Source: Pilatotrama ljubarskyi
Lineage: Eukaryota; Basidiomycota; Agaricomycetes; Polyporales; Polyporaceae
NCBI GenBank assembly: GCA_022385805.1
Contig: MU277674.1
Coordinates: 1,251 to 65,250 of the forward strand
Reading direction: 5' to 3'
Length of the DNA: 64,000 nucleotides
Positions 47,333 through 59,865 of this stretch are shown here, one piece after another. The notes under the pieces are model-generated. The model was not told the DNA's origin and searched no databases. It saw only the letters and a program-made list of their open reading frames with translations. The translations under genes were made by a program, and so were the position numbers. Numbering within the stretch: the stretch's first letter is position 1; the number at the start of each line of letters is the position of its first letter.

Positions 47333-48581
47333 TTCGCTGCTGTAGTTGACGGCGTGAAAGGGTGGTAGATAGGGTGCGGAAGGGTGGGGTGGTTGTACAG
47401 GTAGCTGAGCTCGGGTGAGGGCAATAGAGCGATGGCAAGGTAGGATCGTCGCAGACGAGCTTATATATGGACAAGAAAGAGAACCAGCTTGGACGAGGGG
47501 GAGCAGTGGCGGAGCGCAGGGCCACCCAGCAGCTCAGTGGCACTCCTTTATACTCACTGGGCGCCCTGGATATGTTCGATCGTTTGTACGCCGGCGACAT
47601 ACGACGGGCGGCGGCATGTTTGCCTGCATCGCAGAAGTACAATGGCATCAGTCTCCGCGGCCTGAAAATCGTGTCGGGCATTTTTGGTTCTCTATTGAGA
47701 CTAAACATAGGGTTACAGCACTTACCAAAGTCAGAGAACAAGTGTCCCGTCCGGGAACAATAGCGTCGCTTGGGCGCCTAATCTGCAACATTGTCCTGGC
47801 GGCAGCGCTCGGAAAGGAAGCGCAAGCGCTCTCCCATGCGTCTGCAGGGCTGCGATATTACCCTCACTCGCGACAGCAACGCAATAGAGCTGGTACCCGT
47901 TGACGCCTCCACACGAGGGGCATTAGCCCGTGCTTCCCTCCTGAACAGGCCAGGAATTTGAACTGAACTGGACTCCTGTCGACAACCTGGTTACCAGCCT
48001 GGTTCAGGTCCGGAATCTGGATAAGTAAATCTACTTATCGATAAGAAACGCGATGAATGCGGCGCTTTGTGTTCTATTGTCTGGATTCCTAGACTGGCTC
48101 CGGACCAGAACCAGGAGAACAATTCACCCCATTTCCCCTGCCTATTCCAGGCCAGAGCATGGGCCATTGCCCCTCGTGCCAGTTCCATAATGCGCACTGG
48201 CGAGGGAGTTAATGGCAGGAAGCGTAGCTCAGTTGCCGTAGTGGACGCGCCCATAGCAGGTCACCGCCCGTAAGATGATGTACACATACAATTGAGGTTC
48301 TCACCGCGATAGCAGGAAAGCCATATAATGATCTTACAACCAGCACATTTCCCGGTCGACGGTTGCGGGAGTTCCATTGCGCAAGCGAAGCGCGTTCCAT
48401 TCCAAGAAGTACATTCGGCCACAGGGTTATAGCGAGGTAGAACAGTCGTGAGGGTCGTGATCGTGGGGAGTTCGTGAATAACAAGTCGAGAGCACTAAAT
48501 AGGTCATAACTTCAGCAGGTATACCAGACGAGACGAAAGCGAGACCATTGAAAAGACGGAGCAGGGCGGGATGCGAGCTCG
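47333..48581. other. Intergenic region, about 1.25 kb
   Basis: Holds the 5' flank of the small gene and the 3' flank of the DUF300 gene, both on the minus strand. A short cluster of ccaggttctgg/ccggac-type inverted repeats lies near 48000-48120. No gene is seen. Confidence 0.35.
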
Positions 48582-51500
48582 CTACCTCGGGGAGCCGGAG
48601 TGAGGTGGCGGTGGTGGGGTGGACCACCGCTGATTCTGAGACGCCGGTGGCGGAGCGGCGGGAAGTCCTGGTGGACTGTATCGCGGCGAGGCAAAGGTGT
48701 GTATCGCCGGACTCACGCCTGGCGCGCTCCCGGCACCTCTCGTGCTTGAGGAAGCTAGAGGTGTTGGGAGAACGATGCGGTCTCTTGTAGGCACGAAGCG
48801 GTTTGGAAGAGGGTATTGGGGCGCGGCGGAGTTTCTCCTAGCGGCGCCCCGCGAATACGCCATGGCGGCACGCTGTAGACGGGGTGGCGATTGTGGAGAG
48901 GTCTGCACGGGAGAGACAACCTGAGGCTCAGGATGGACGTAGGCGGACTCTCGCCTGTGCGAGGCGCGCGGCCGACCGCGAGGCTCGTCAGCCGCCCATA
49001 AGGCTGGGACTGCGGGTCCTGGAGAAGCGTGAGGCGAAGAGTAGGACGGGGCTACTGTTGACACAACTGGCAGGCGTGCATTGCGGGACGTAGTGGCGAT
49101 TGGAACGGATCTGCCAGGACTGAGGCTGGATGGGCCGGCAGCACCGGTAGGATTGGTGATGACCGGCGCGAGGGGTAAGGACTTGACCTGGATCCCGACC
49201 TCGGGATGAGGACCTAGTTTGACATGGTTGTGGTGCGACTGCGACGAGGATGGCCCTGTCGACAGCACCTCTGCGGAGGAACACGGCTCGATGGAACCAG
49301 CGAATGCGCGGTCGAGGAAGCTATCCGCCTGCACTGACTCCACACCTGGTGTAAGCATAGGAGCAGTGGGTACTAGAGTGTTCGAGCCTTGTTGGCTGCT
49401 CGACGCTAGGTTCGTCGAGATACGCGAGTCACGAGCATTATACACATGCGGCCCACCGACGTCGGGGGAACTCAGAGGACTCGGTGTATCCGCGAACGAC
49501 GCGGATAAGAGCGGGGGCTCAAGCGTGGGAGCCGGTTTCCGCTTCACGCCGTGCTTCTCACTCTTGCTTTCACGATACGTCCGGATGGCAGAGGGTGGAG
49601 GCGGGTCGTTGTAGTCGTCCTCCTGCACGTCGTACATGAGCGGTGTCGCTCCTGCTTTGGTAGGTATATCCTTCGAGCGACGGCGCGTCGAGACGCGACG
49701 GAGAGCTTTTTGCAGGCGGACTTGAGCGCCGTCCGGAAGAGATTGCTCCGTATCCGCAGCAGCGTCCGACTGAGAGAGGCGGTCGTAGACTCGACGCCAC
49801 CACGACGTCTGCCGCTGCTCGTGACCGTCGGGGGCGGGACCCTCAGCCTCGACGATTGGACTGTAGTATGCCCCACTTGCAAGCTTGTCTACAGCATACG
49901 AGTCAGTGACGACCATTGAGACAGCGTTAGCGCAAGACGTACTCTCCAGGCTGTATCCACGCTTGGCAAGCTCCTTCTCGATCTGCGCCTCAAGCCCTTC
50001 GCTCCGTTCGCGCCTTGGTTTCGACTGATATCCCAAGCCATAGATGTAGTCGTCGCCGACGCCGAGCCACTGCCGCTCATCATTGACATGTACCTGCTTC
50101 TCCACCTCCACGGTGACGCTCAAGTCCTTCTCGGAGTGGTGTGCCCTGGCCGACGCGGACGCGCTCGCATCGCGACGGATGGCGATCCTCGAGCGTCCGA
50201 AGATGTCCTCTAGGACAGCTTCGCGCCGCGCCTCGGCGTCGGTCTCGCGGCCGCGGCTCCTATGCACCATGTATACGAGCCCCGCCCAGATTTCGCGGCC
50301 GGTCTCTTTGAAGCTCATCGCGTGGACGAGCGAGCGCCAGCGAGGGGTGCGCATGTTGGGGTCATAGTACGGCTTGTACGAGAAGGCCTTGATGTGGAGG
50401 AGCGCGAAACAGCTGTTTCAGCCGTTAGCTACCTCGTGCACGCATCGAAGAGTAGGGGATACGTACGCCATCTCGAAGGTTTCGGCAATGGCCCCGATCC
50501 CGATATTGATGTTGTCGGCGGTCATATACGGGGTCTACGGGTGGATGGTGAGCGAGCATGGTGAGCACAAACTCAATCTTCCATCCAGAGTGAGCAGCTA
50601 TACGTACATCCTTGACAACTCCGAACAAGGTGAGTATTGAGAGGAACGTCGCCTGCCAGAAGGTAAGGAAGACTGTATATGGATAGGATGCCTCAGTGAT
50701 CTGAAGCAATAATGAAGCAAGCACACTGACCGACGGCCTTGATGGCGAACAGCTTCAGCAGCGGCTTCTGCGGGGCGAGCTCGACCTTGACAGCCATGTA
50801 CAGTTGGATTAAGCAGTACATGGCGATCGAGACGGATATTGAGACAATCAAGGTGATCTGGGGTGGCTGGGTGAGAATGCGTACGATTCGGGCCATCTGG
50901 TCTACGCACGTAAATGTGGCCCCAACCCGGACTCCAGGAATCCTCACAGTACAAGCCAGCATAGTCGAGTATAACGGCCGCAAGCGTCGTCCTGAACGAG
51001 AAGACCGTACATGTGAGCTCGGAATGCGCCAACCGTCTTCCAATGTGAGACCTACGTCGGGCGGATCACACAGTACTGCAGGATGCCCCATTTCATGAGC
51101 TGCAAGAAGTATAATCCATCCTGCAAAGAACACTTTAGCACAACCGTCGGGGAAGACGAGAAACGTCCACGAAGCGCATACCTCTGGCTTCCATCGGACG
51201 AAGCCGAGGGGAAACATCCACTTCTGCCGAGGCTCGCCACGCTTGCGTCTTCGTCGATCATGCTCCCGCGACAGCCCGTTCTGGGCCATACATTCACCAT
51301 CAATACGCTTGCTCAACATACGAAGAGTAAGCCGCGTTCCTCACCTTTCTGAAAACCTCCTTCTGCACGATCGGGTCCGGAGAGATGTACAACAATAGTA
51401 AGTAGAAGAAAGCCGTCAAAACCGTCGACTCGTAGCAGTCGCGTATGAGGAGCAGAACCGTGGAGTGATTCTGGCGGGTGTCGTGAGTTCTCTGCGGACA

Positions 51501-52033
51501 GCAAGAGAGCGGCAGAAGATGATTCCGATACTCACCCACCAGAGATATGACGCCAGACTGATGAGCGCATACAGCGGCACCATGAACAGGATCCGAACGA
51601 TATCTGAGCGGCACGACGGCACGTTAGCTGAGCGGACAGATGCGAGGCCGTTGTCTCGACTCACAGCGCTGCTCGTATTTCTAGCGCGATCGTGGTTATT
51701 GATACGCACGCATGGAAGAGAATGCCATTCTTACGTTGGTATACCACTGTATATGCTTGTCGATCAGCCAGAAAGACACGCCCATTGCCACGAGGGTGAG
51801 GGCTGAGGAAACTATCCATCCGATCTAGCAATGACGAGGTGAGATGAAGTACGGCGTGGATCGGTCTGCATACTTACGTGGTGAGCTTAAGAAAGAGGAC
51901 ATCAGCACCTTCTCAGCATCGACGCGCATAGCAGAAACAAACTTTGAAGCACCAGTCTGCCATTCTGGATGAGAGGTGGGCTGTCTTGAGGAGCGCGTCC
52001 TGCATGGCATCGTCCGTTCACAATCTCCGCCAT
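48582..52033 (-). CDS. Ost-alpha / TMEM184 (DUF300) family membrane protein
   Basis: A seven-helix membrane protein of the organic solute transporter alpha/TMEM184 family; substrate unknown in fungi. Exon 1 (51943-52033) encodes 30 residues, then an 8-nt exon (51878-51885) completes THH before IGWIVSSALTLVAMGVSFWL. Further helices and conserved loops follow: a FYLLLLYISPDPI segment, YCLIQLYMAVKVELAPQKPL, LLKLFAIKAV, VFLTFWQATFLSILTLFGVV, and the FALLHIKAFSYKPYYD region leading into NMRTPRWRSLVHAMSFKETG. The remaining ~550 residues are a hydrophilic, Ser/Pro-rich cytosolic tail ending PPPPPHSGSPR. The KxxxxF and APQKPLLKL blocks are diagnostic. At least seven introns. The start at 52033 is chosen because it alone stays open into the micro-exon. 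Confidence 0.87.
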
Positions 52034-52915
52034 GTCCGAGCGTCGCTACAGGTCGATACGCCGTCTCAGCAATGGGTAAGGTAAATCCCAGGGCAAGTCA
52101 CAGCGCAGGTACAAGGTCCGGTCCAGGTCGTGAATGTCGTTAAAGGTCGTGAAGTAGTCGTTACGGGCGCAAAGGGCCAGAGGAGGATGCCCAGTAGATG
52201 TGAGTACTACGGGAACAAGCCACGGTGCTGGTCAGATAATAGCACTCCTGGACTCCGAGACGTGTACAGCGCTGAGCAGTAGCGTACGGGTCGAACGTCG
52301 GGAGAGGGGAGTTACGTCTGGAGGGCGGGCGCGATGGCGGGAAGAGCCTGAGAACGGGCGCCAATTTCTGCTAGGGCCGCGCGAGACGTCATTTGAGCCT
52401 CGCTGCCCGGTCGGGCAGTAAGTATGCGTTTGTAGTCGGAAGTCCAGTCGGCTATGAATCGCGCGTCCGACAACCGCGAGCGAAACATTGTACCAACAGG
52501 CCTCAAGATGCAGGCAGCACACTCAATATCGTGCGCATATATACGAAGCGATGAGAGCATGAGTCCCAGCAATCAACAGCTCACGCAATTCGGTCAAAAA
52601 GACACCTTCGCAAGCCGCGAGACGTACCGTATAACCCGTGGCAGAGACAGGCAGTCATAAGCGTACCGCATGACAGCCATGAGAGAACAAGTCATTATAC
52701 ATTTGTTGGCCCAAGTAGAGTACCGTCGACAACCGGGGATGATATAACTCGCAGAGAGACAACAAGGCGGAAGAATACAGCCGGCATTAACCCTCACCTT
52801 CTCCCCTCCTTGCAACATACACGAGCCTTGGTTTGGTGCCACCCACGCCCCGAGCCGTAGTGCAGCTTGAACCGAGCGCAGGACCGGAGGACCTGGTATG
52901 GACGCAGGTGTCCCA
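52034..52915. promoter_or_regulatory. Intergenic region DUF300 promoter / Chz1 3' flank
   Basis: 880 bp with no supportable gene. The part next to 52034 is likely the DUF300 gene promoter. Confidence 0.4.
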
Positions 52916-53450
52916 TTAATCGTGCATCTCATCGTCGTTCGCAGCGAACGACTCCTCGTTCTCGTCGTCCTCGGCGGCATCTTCGGGCTTGAGGCCAGCC
53001 TTGGCGAGCGCCTCCGCAGAGGAGTAGTCGACGCGCACACCGCGCGTACGACGGCCGCCGGTGTTGATGATCGCAGAGGGGTCGAGCTCGGAGAGATCAT
53101 CCTCCTGTACGCGTCAAGCGCGTCAAAGAGGGAGCGGAGGTCAGCAGGAGACGTTTGCGTGCGGACGATAGAGCATAAAGAGGGGTGCAAAACGGGGAGG
53201 AACGGAGGGGGCCACTGACCTCTTCCATGTCCTCCTCTTCTTCCTCCTCCTCTTCCTCTTCTTCCTCGTCATCCTCGTCCTCGTCCATCACGTCCTCCTG
53301 AACGAGCTTGCCCTTGCCCTTGTTGGGTGCCGAAGAGACGGACTCGGGCTGATCGCCGTTGGCAGTGGCAGAACTGGTTGTACCAGTCAGACAGTCGCGT
53401 CTCAGTCATTAAAGCGGGACATACGCGGGCGTAGTCGCGTCGGTAGACAT
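52916..53450 (-). CDS. CHZ1: Histone H2A.Z chaperone Chz1
   Basis: A small acidic nuclear chaperone that delivers H2A.Z-H2B dimers to the SWR1 remodeller. Three exons, checked codon by codon (53425-53450, 53220-53373, 52916-53104), give 122 residues. The N-terminus is short and polar, then Lys/Gly (NKGKGKLVQE), then a run of about 20 Asp/Glu (DEDEDDEEEE and onward). The CHZ motif follows: DDLSELDPSAIINTGGRRTR, GVRVDYSS. This matches the yeast DDLAEIDTSNI...SGRRTRGKVIDY arrangement. The C-terminus is again acidic (EDAAEDDENEESFAANDDEM). Introns are GT-AG (gtatgt...accag and gtcagt...acag). The Glu tract is a GAG/GAA microsatellite and so probably length-polymorphic. Confidence 0.93.
53222..53282 (-). 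repeat. GAG/GAA microsatellite encoding the Chz1 acidic tract
   Basis: On the plus strand, repeated cctcctcttcttcctcc-type sequence. It encodes the Asp/Glu run of Chz1. Confidence 0.8.
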
Positions 53451-54395
53451 TTTATTCACAATGACACGTTGATAAGACGCGAGAGTGCAGAGACCAGCAG
53501 GTAAAACGGGGAGAAGCGCGAGGTGGTAAGTGGTGGTTGCAGGAAAAGCGGCAAGACGCGTCGCGCGTCGCGTTCAGGATTCGCGCTTGTTTGCGAGTGT
53601 TTGCGAGACCGGGGCAATGCCGTTTGTCCGGCGGCTCGCCGGCGGTCCGGGGAGGCATGCTTCCAAATGCGGCAGGAGCGGGGACTATTGTGGCGTGTGG
53701 GAAACTGATCGCGCCGATTGATCCTGCGCACACCAACGCCCATACTGTACGCGCCCCGGGCGCCCCGAGAACACCGGCCCGCATACGGGAGTGCAGTGAG
53801 CGTCTGGAGAGTGCGTATCAAGGTCTCTTGAGGCAATGCAGAGAAGCCATGGTATAACGGCCTGCTCAGGGACGAGGCGCAGCACAGAACAGGCGGAAGA
53901 AGAGCGCGGATCGTCCAGCGTGACCATATATGTCATGCAGAGGGAAGGGTATTAGCTCATCATGGACTGTCGCGGGGCCGCAGGATCGTGGGCGCGGAAG
54001 GAGAGTGTGTCAGAGCCGGATTTGGGGTGCAGGGGGTAACTAAGGTCGGCTGGGAGGGCTGGAAGGAGGATAGGTCAGACGTAAAGACGGGCGATGACCG
54101 CGCGCGAGGGTTTGAGCGGCGCGAGGACATCGGAGGGAAGGCTGGGCCGGGTATGGTGTCATTGCAGGCGTGTGTCGCGGAGGGGTGAAATGGCGAGCAG
54201 TAGAGCACTGGAACATGGGCGCAGAGGAAGAGCTGCGTGGGTGATAAGCTGGAGAGAGTCGGTAGAGGAGATATGCCGGGAGACAATACGAGAGATGATG
54301 TGCTGATGTAAGAGAAGCGAGTGCATGTGGGTGGCGGCAGAGCGTGGTGGACGAAGCAGCTGAGCTCGAGGATGTGCAGAGACTCTTCCTCTGCG
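53451..54395. promoter_or_regulatory. Divergent promoter region CHZ1 / unknown gene
   Basis: 945 bp between divergent starts. Several overlapping frames exist but none shows a conserved feature. Confidence 0.4.
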
Positions 54396-57300
54396 ATGTC
54401 GCTCAGCAGCCGTCTCTCCGACGCGCAGCGCATCGACCCCTTCCCCCTCCTCGTCCCCTCCCCCCGTCCGCCCTCGTCCCATCAGCCGCCCTCTGATCCC
54501 CCCGCAGCCTCTCGACAGCCCGGGCAATCATCCCAATCGCCATCTGAACACTCCCACCCCGCCCCTGCCCCTCCGCATCCTCCGCCAAATTCAAAGGCGA
54601 ACCGGGCCTCTGCCTCTGCCTCTGACAGCCACCACAAACGCGATCCGCGCTCGACGCCGTCCCCCGATTTGTCACGTTCCCCATCTGCGCGAGGCGCCAG
54701 TGCCGCCTCCTCTGCCAGTGCAACTGCGAGGCTCTCCTCCTTCTTCCCCTCCCTCGTCAAGGCTGGCCTCGTCCTCTCCCCGACCGCCTCGTCCTCCCCC
54801 TCCCCCTCCCCCTCCTCCTCCCGCTCGCGCGACATGCGCTCCTCCAGCGCCCGCGAGGCAAGCACAAAGCCCAGGCCCTTGCTAGTCCTCAAGCTCAGCT
54901 CCTCGTCCTTCCTCGACACTATCATCCGCGACGACAAGACAAAGGACCCCATATACATCAACGAGACTACCCGCGACCTCACCAACATCTACCGCCTCGA
55001 CCACCCCCGCGACGAACCAGTAAAGGCCGCGACCGTACAATGGCCCCTCCATCCAGTAAGGATCAAGGGCAAGTCCGGCAGGCAAGTCCAGTTCGGCAAC
55101 GGCAGCTGGAGGGAGGCCGAGGACCTCCTCAAGTCCGGTCCTCTCGGTAGCACCGCGTACGTCAAACAGCTCTCGTCCATCCACCTCCGCTAATCCCTTC
55201 CTTTCCTTAGGATCCGCAAGTTTAGCATCCCCCACTATCCCAACAGCCTCAAGTGGAAGCTCATCCCCGGCAACTGTTTCTGCGTACGTACCTCCCTCAC
55301 GCGCCGCCCTAAGTCTCCCCTCTCATACCTGTCCCCGCAGTGTGTCACGAGCGCAGTAAAAGGCCCCGTCGCCGTGCTCGACGCGGCGACTCTCAGCGCG
55401 CCGCCCCGCCTAAAAGTGTACCACCCGCTTATCGAGCGCGACGTCGCGCGCTCCCAGGACAACTACAAGGGCGTCCCGACAGTCCTGCTCGACTACCTCG
55501 TCGTCACCTCCTTCCTCCTCGTCACCGACGTCCAGGAGTGGCTCGACCGCCCCCGCGAGGCGCGCATCCCCGGCAGCTCCTCGTACACCATCCAGCGCTG
55601 GCTCGCGCTCATCCACCACACCCCTGCCCCGCCCGAGCCGGACCACCCCACCGTCGACCTCAGCCTCACCGTCCCATCCACTCCGCCCCAGTCCGCCACG
55701 TTCCCCTCCCCAGGCGGATATTGGGAGACGCAGAGCGGTGTGACGACGCTTTCGGGCACCGGCTCGAATGGCTCGGGCTCGGGCGCGTCGTACGGGGGTG
55801 AGCCGTTTACGCCGACAACCCCCGTCACGTCTGCGACCTCGGCGAACTCGTCTACGTTTTTCTCGTCAAGATCGGGCGAGGAGGCCCCCCCGCCCGTCCC
55901 ACCCGTCCCCGTCTCCGGATCGTCGTCGTCAGCAGGCGCAGGTAATGCGGAACCGGCGCGAGTTCGGGAGCGGCCAAAGTCCAACCCGCAGGCGATCACG
56001 CACTCTTCGCACTCTTCTACGTCCACGGCCAACGGCACTGCTGCAGCGTCCCAATCGCACGCGCAGAAACCGGATGGCGGGGTGGGAGCGTCTACGATGC
56101 AGCGGCGATCGCGCTCTGCGCACACGCTATCGATATCGGGCGGGGCCCTGGGTGCGCCTTCGACCTCTGCGCCGACGTCGCCGCTCCCGATGTCTGCCTC
56201 GAGCTCTTCTTCGTCATGCTCTCGACTAGCACGCCGCCAGCTGCCCGTTCCCCCGGGACCCGTCCCTGCGAACTCCTTCGCGCAACCGTGGCTATACTCC
56301 TCCTCTCCCCCTTCCGCCTCATCCTCGGCAATGCCCACCCCCACCCCAGCTACCACGTCTTCACCATCACCGGCGCCAGCCACCGCGTCCGCATCCGCAT
56401 CCGCATCCGCCTCCTCACCTGCACCCGTAGCGCCATCCACGCCCCCATCATCCTCCGCAAGCGCCCTCGCCTCCGCAGCACGAGCCGCGCGCGCGTCGAT
56501 GCGCGGATCCCTGCGCACGATCCCGATCCCGCCCCCGCCTCCGCCTCCGCAGCATTCGATCCCGCTCCCGCCGAAGCTCGCGCAGGAGCAGCAGCGCGCC
56601 GCCGGGTATGCGGCGACGTCGCGGCCCAGGACCGCGCCGGAGCTCGATAGCGCCGGCGGGACGAGGAGGAGGCACTCGGAGTCGTTCTCGGGGACGCAGC
56701 CGTATGGGGCGGGGGTGTCGCCGGAAGATGAGGACGGGATGACGGGGACGGGCATGGGCATGCACCCGTATGCGTCCGCGGAGGCGGCGACGTCGTTCTC
56801 CTTGCGTGGACGGGGCGAGTATGGTGCCGTGGACCGAGAGGTGCACGATCTGGCGGGGCAGATGCGCGGGCTGGCGATGTCCCCCGGCCCCGGTCCGTCG
56901 AGTCTCCCGCACGCGCACCCCCAGTCGCGCCACAGCCATTATCACAACCACTCGGGGCATTCGGGACACATACGCGCGCCGAGCCAGCCCGCGCCCGACT
57001 ACGACGCGCATTCGTTCGTGAACATGCCCCCGCCTCCCCTACCCGTCCCTCCATCGTCCAGCTCGGGCACCGGATCCCGTCCCCTGCCCCGACGTCAGCT
57101 GACAGTCGTGAATGCGGACCTCCCGCCCTCCGAACCGGACGCCGAGCTGCCCATCGGCTCGCCCCCTCTCGCCAGCAGCGTCAGCGGGGCGTGCTCGTCA
57201 ACACCGCCACCACCGCTGTCGTCGTCGGCGGCGACGGTAGGCGACCTGAGTCTGAGGCTGGACCCGCGGATGTCGTACGCGGACAGCGTGTACGAGATGC

Positions 57301-57437
57301 CTCCGCCGGCGTACGACGCGATCGACTTTTCGGTGCAGTTCGTGCCGGCGGTGCCGCCGATACCGGCGCAGTTCGCGGTGGTGCATGCGACGGGGGCGCC
57401 GTTACCCGCGGAGACGGACGGGCAGCCTCGCTCATGA
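54396..57437 (+). CDS. Large low-complexity protein with a DUF6593-like N-terminal domain, function unknown
   Basis: I do not recognise a named gene. Three exons join through introns after ...LGSTA (gtacgt...ttag) and after GNCFC (gtacgt...gcag). After ~160 Ser/Pro/Ala-rich residues a folded segment begins at PRPLLVLKLSSSSFLDTIIR and continues TTRDLTNIYRLDHP, VKAATVQWPLHPVRIKGKSG, KFSIPHYPNSLKWKLIPGNC and YKGVPTVLLDYLVVTSFLLV. Its beta-strand rhythm and the WKL-C-VA pattern recall fungal DUF6593/tubby-like domains, but that is a guess. The last ~600 residues are almost pure Ser/Pro/Ala/Thr with Pro-Pro-Pro blocks that could bind SH3 or WW domains. A near-perfect ASASASAS run (56385-56420) comes from a hexanucleotide repeat. 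The start ATG at 54396 is the first before continuous coding. It may be basidiomycete-specific. Confidence 0.75.
56379..56415 (+). repeat. Hexanucleotide (gcatcc) minisatellite inside the unknown gene
   Basis: Consecutive gcgtcc/gcatcc units encode alternating Ala-Ser. Copy number could vary between strains. Confidence 0.75.
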
Positions 57438-58963
57438 TAGGCAGCTCGTGCGCACCGGGGACGCCATCTGCGACGCTCGTGTCTCATCCTTGTATGCGCT
57501 GCTTTCAAATTCCTCTCTGGCCTGCTGGGCTTTTCCTCCTGGATCGCTGTTGTTGTCATCATCACTCGCTCGCTCGTTTCCTGCATCTCTCTTTTCCTTC
57601 AAGGTTCTCTCTGCGATCCGGGCTTCACATCTGCGCCGATCTCTCCTTTTTCTAGTTCCTGCTGCCGACCCTCATCCTCATCTTCACCATCTCCCCCTGC
57701 AATCCATTGCTCCGACGCCCCATGCAATCATCTCTCGTTTCTCTTCTTCCTTTCGTTCGCTCCTGCTGCTCGCAACCCGACCCATCAACACGCGCCGGAT
57801 CTTGAGGATCTCGCCTGTTCTCTGTATCATACACCCTTGCACCATTTTTCTCATTTACCGTTCCTCGCCGTAATCGCCGCCTTGTTCTTACTACCACGCC
57901 TTCGCTGTCTCGCCCCCACCCCGACAGTGCTCCCCCTGCCAATCTGCTACCCGGCTATCCGTCAATACCATATACGCTCTCGTCCGTCAATAATACCCAG
58001 CCATACCCGCAGCACTCCATATATATCCCGCCTCCCCTCCACCTGTCCCCGCACCCTCCTTCCCAACCCTTCATTCTCTTTCCTCCTCGTCTCTCCCTTT
58101 TGCTCCCTGGACCCGTTGGACGGGTGTAGATATCCGTATATCCGTTCTCCTCCCTCGGGAAAATCTCGCGTATCCGCTCTGTGGTAAAGTACGCTACTAC
58201 TGCATCAGCACTTACATACAGACATACAGACATGCATACCTGGCGCGCCCGGCGCGCCCCCCAGTCCTCATATATGGGGACCGTGGGCGCCTCGATATCG
58301 CGCCGGTTTTGGACGGCCGTCGGTATACTTGACTGTCTACGTTGTTTGTCTTCGTCACGCCCGCGCGCCCGCGCGGACGGCTTTCTTCTGGCTTGTTCGC
58401 ATATTGTACAGAAAGTGTCTCCCGGTTGTACTTCTACCATACAGCTCGCTTAACGAAAGCCTCTTTCGACACTCTCTCACTGGCTGTGGGATGCGTGCGT
58501 ATGGATGGCGGACCGAGATGCCGCGGACGCGAGAAGTCGTTGTACCTCCTGGCGTGTACCTCCTCCGATGCATCTGCGCTTCCTACGCTCGACCGTTACG
58601 TCGCGTTGTGTATACGCTATGCATGCAGACTCCCTGCGACACTTGCTGTACAAAGTTCCGCCACGCCGAAGAGTTCGCGAACCCCGGACTTTCCCCAGCT
58701 GGAGTTTGTACGATCGATCGCGATTACATACGCCGGGGGCGACGATGGGCTGCGATGATTTGGCACGATGGATCCATGGCGCCGCCCCGTCCACGTCCGT
58801 CCACGGCCCGTGAACATATATGTATATCCGTCATGGCCTTCCCCCAACCCCTCGGCCAGCACTCGTCCACCGCACGACGCCGCCATTCCCTCACTTGCCT
58901 ACCCTTTCGACGCGCTACTAGCTAGCTAGGCTTCCGTTTGGCAGCAGAATCCCCGCGCTGAAC
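57438..58963. other. Pyrimidine-rich intergenic region, about 1.5 kb
   Basis: From about 57480 to 58180 the plus strand is strikingly C+T rich. This resembles long fungal leader or promoter CT tracts and probably belongs to the 3' UTR of the unknown gene and/or an unannotated leader. The rest (58180-58963) leads into gluconokinase. No conserved protein is encoded. Confidence 0.45.
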
Positions 58964-59690
58964 ATGTCGGACGAGCACCAATTGGCACCCTCCGGCCCTG
59001 ACGCGCCCAGGCCGAAGAGGCACCCCGTCCTCATCATCGTCATGGTACGTCCTACAACCGTCTCTGACACGAACTCAAGCCCTCGTTGACCTCGCCGACC
59101 GGACGCCTCAGGGCGTAGCGGGCACAGGCAAGACGACGCTCGCGCGCGAGCTCGAGCGGCGGCTCGACATGCCGTACGTCGAGGGCGACGAGCTGCACCC
59201 CAAGTCCAACATCGACAAGATGTCCGCCGGCATTCCGCTCACGGACGCCGACCGCGAGCCCTGGCTGCAGCTCATCCGCACCACCGCCGAGCACATGGCC
59301 GCCGAGCAGCAGGCCGACCCGTCCTTTGCCCGCCGTCCCGGCGCGCTCATCACCTGCTCCGCCCTCCGCAGGTACTACCGCGACATCCTCCGCGGCACGT
59401 ACAACCCCGCTCGCTCGCCGAAGCTCCCCGGGCACCTCGACCCGCCAGAGGCGTACCGCCTCCCGACCTACTTTGTGTACATCAAAGGAGACAAGGAGCT
59501 CATCATGGACCGGATATCGAAGCGCGAGGGGCACTACATGAAGCCGGGCATGCTCGACAGCCAGCTGCAGACTTTGGAAAGTCCGGAGGGCGAGGAGGGC
59601 GTCGTGGTTGTTCCGCTGGCTGCGTCGACGAAGGAACAGGCGGATATCGCCATGCGGGAGTTGAGTAGACTTCTGCCCGAACCGCTGTGA
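58964..59690 (+). CDS. Gluconokinase
   Basis: Phosphorylates gluconate to 6-phosphogluconate with ATP, feeding the pentose phosphate pathway; cytosolic. Exon 1 (58964-59044) encodes MSDEHQLAPSGPDAPRPKRH and PVLIIVM; exon 2 (59112-59690) starts GVAGTGKTTLARELERRLDM, whose P-loop is complete. Then come YVEGDELHPKSNIDKMSAGI, PLTDADREPWLQLI, LITCSALRRYYRDILRG, TYFVYIKGDKELIMDRIS and REGHYMKPGMLDSQLQTLES, and the protein ends ELSRLLPEPL. All hallmarks of the GntK family are present. Length is about 219 aa, normal for a fungal enzyme with a short N-terminal extension. The intron is 67 nt, GT-AG. A degenerate copy of the 3' end follows downstream. Confidence 0.95.
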
Positions 59691-59865
59691 CATGGGCTGG
59701 AGATGTAGAGAGGAGGGGAAGGGGTGCCGTACGCTAGGAGCTCTGAAGACCGGCCTGTACCATTATCACTAGGTAGTTATCGTTCCAAATCATCGGGAAG
59801 GCTTCTGAAAACTCGCACAGGACAGGACTCAAGAAGCGCATCACTCAGCGATTCCGCGGCCCAGA

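Noticed and set aside
55493..56761. 422-codon open frame on the minus strand inside the unknown gene
   Set aside because: It is the antisense shadow of a Ser/Pro/Ala-rich, GC-biased coding region; its residues are the mirror composition (Gly/Glu/Asp/Val runs) with no domain.
58329..58925. 198-codon plus-strand frame before gluconokinase
   Set aside because: No family signal, and the flanking sequence looks like a leader or promoter; it ends just before the gluconokinase start.
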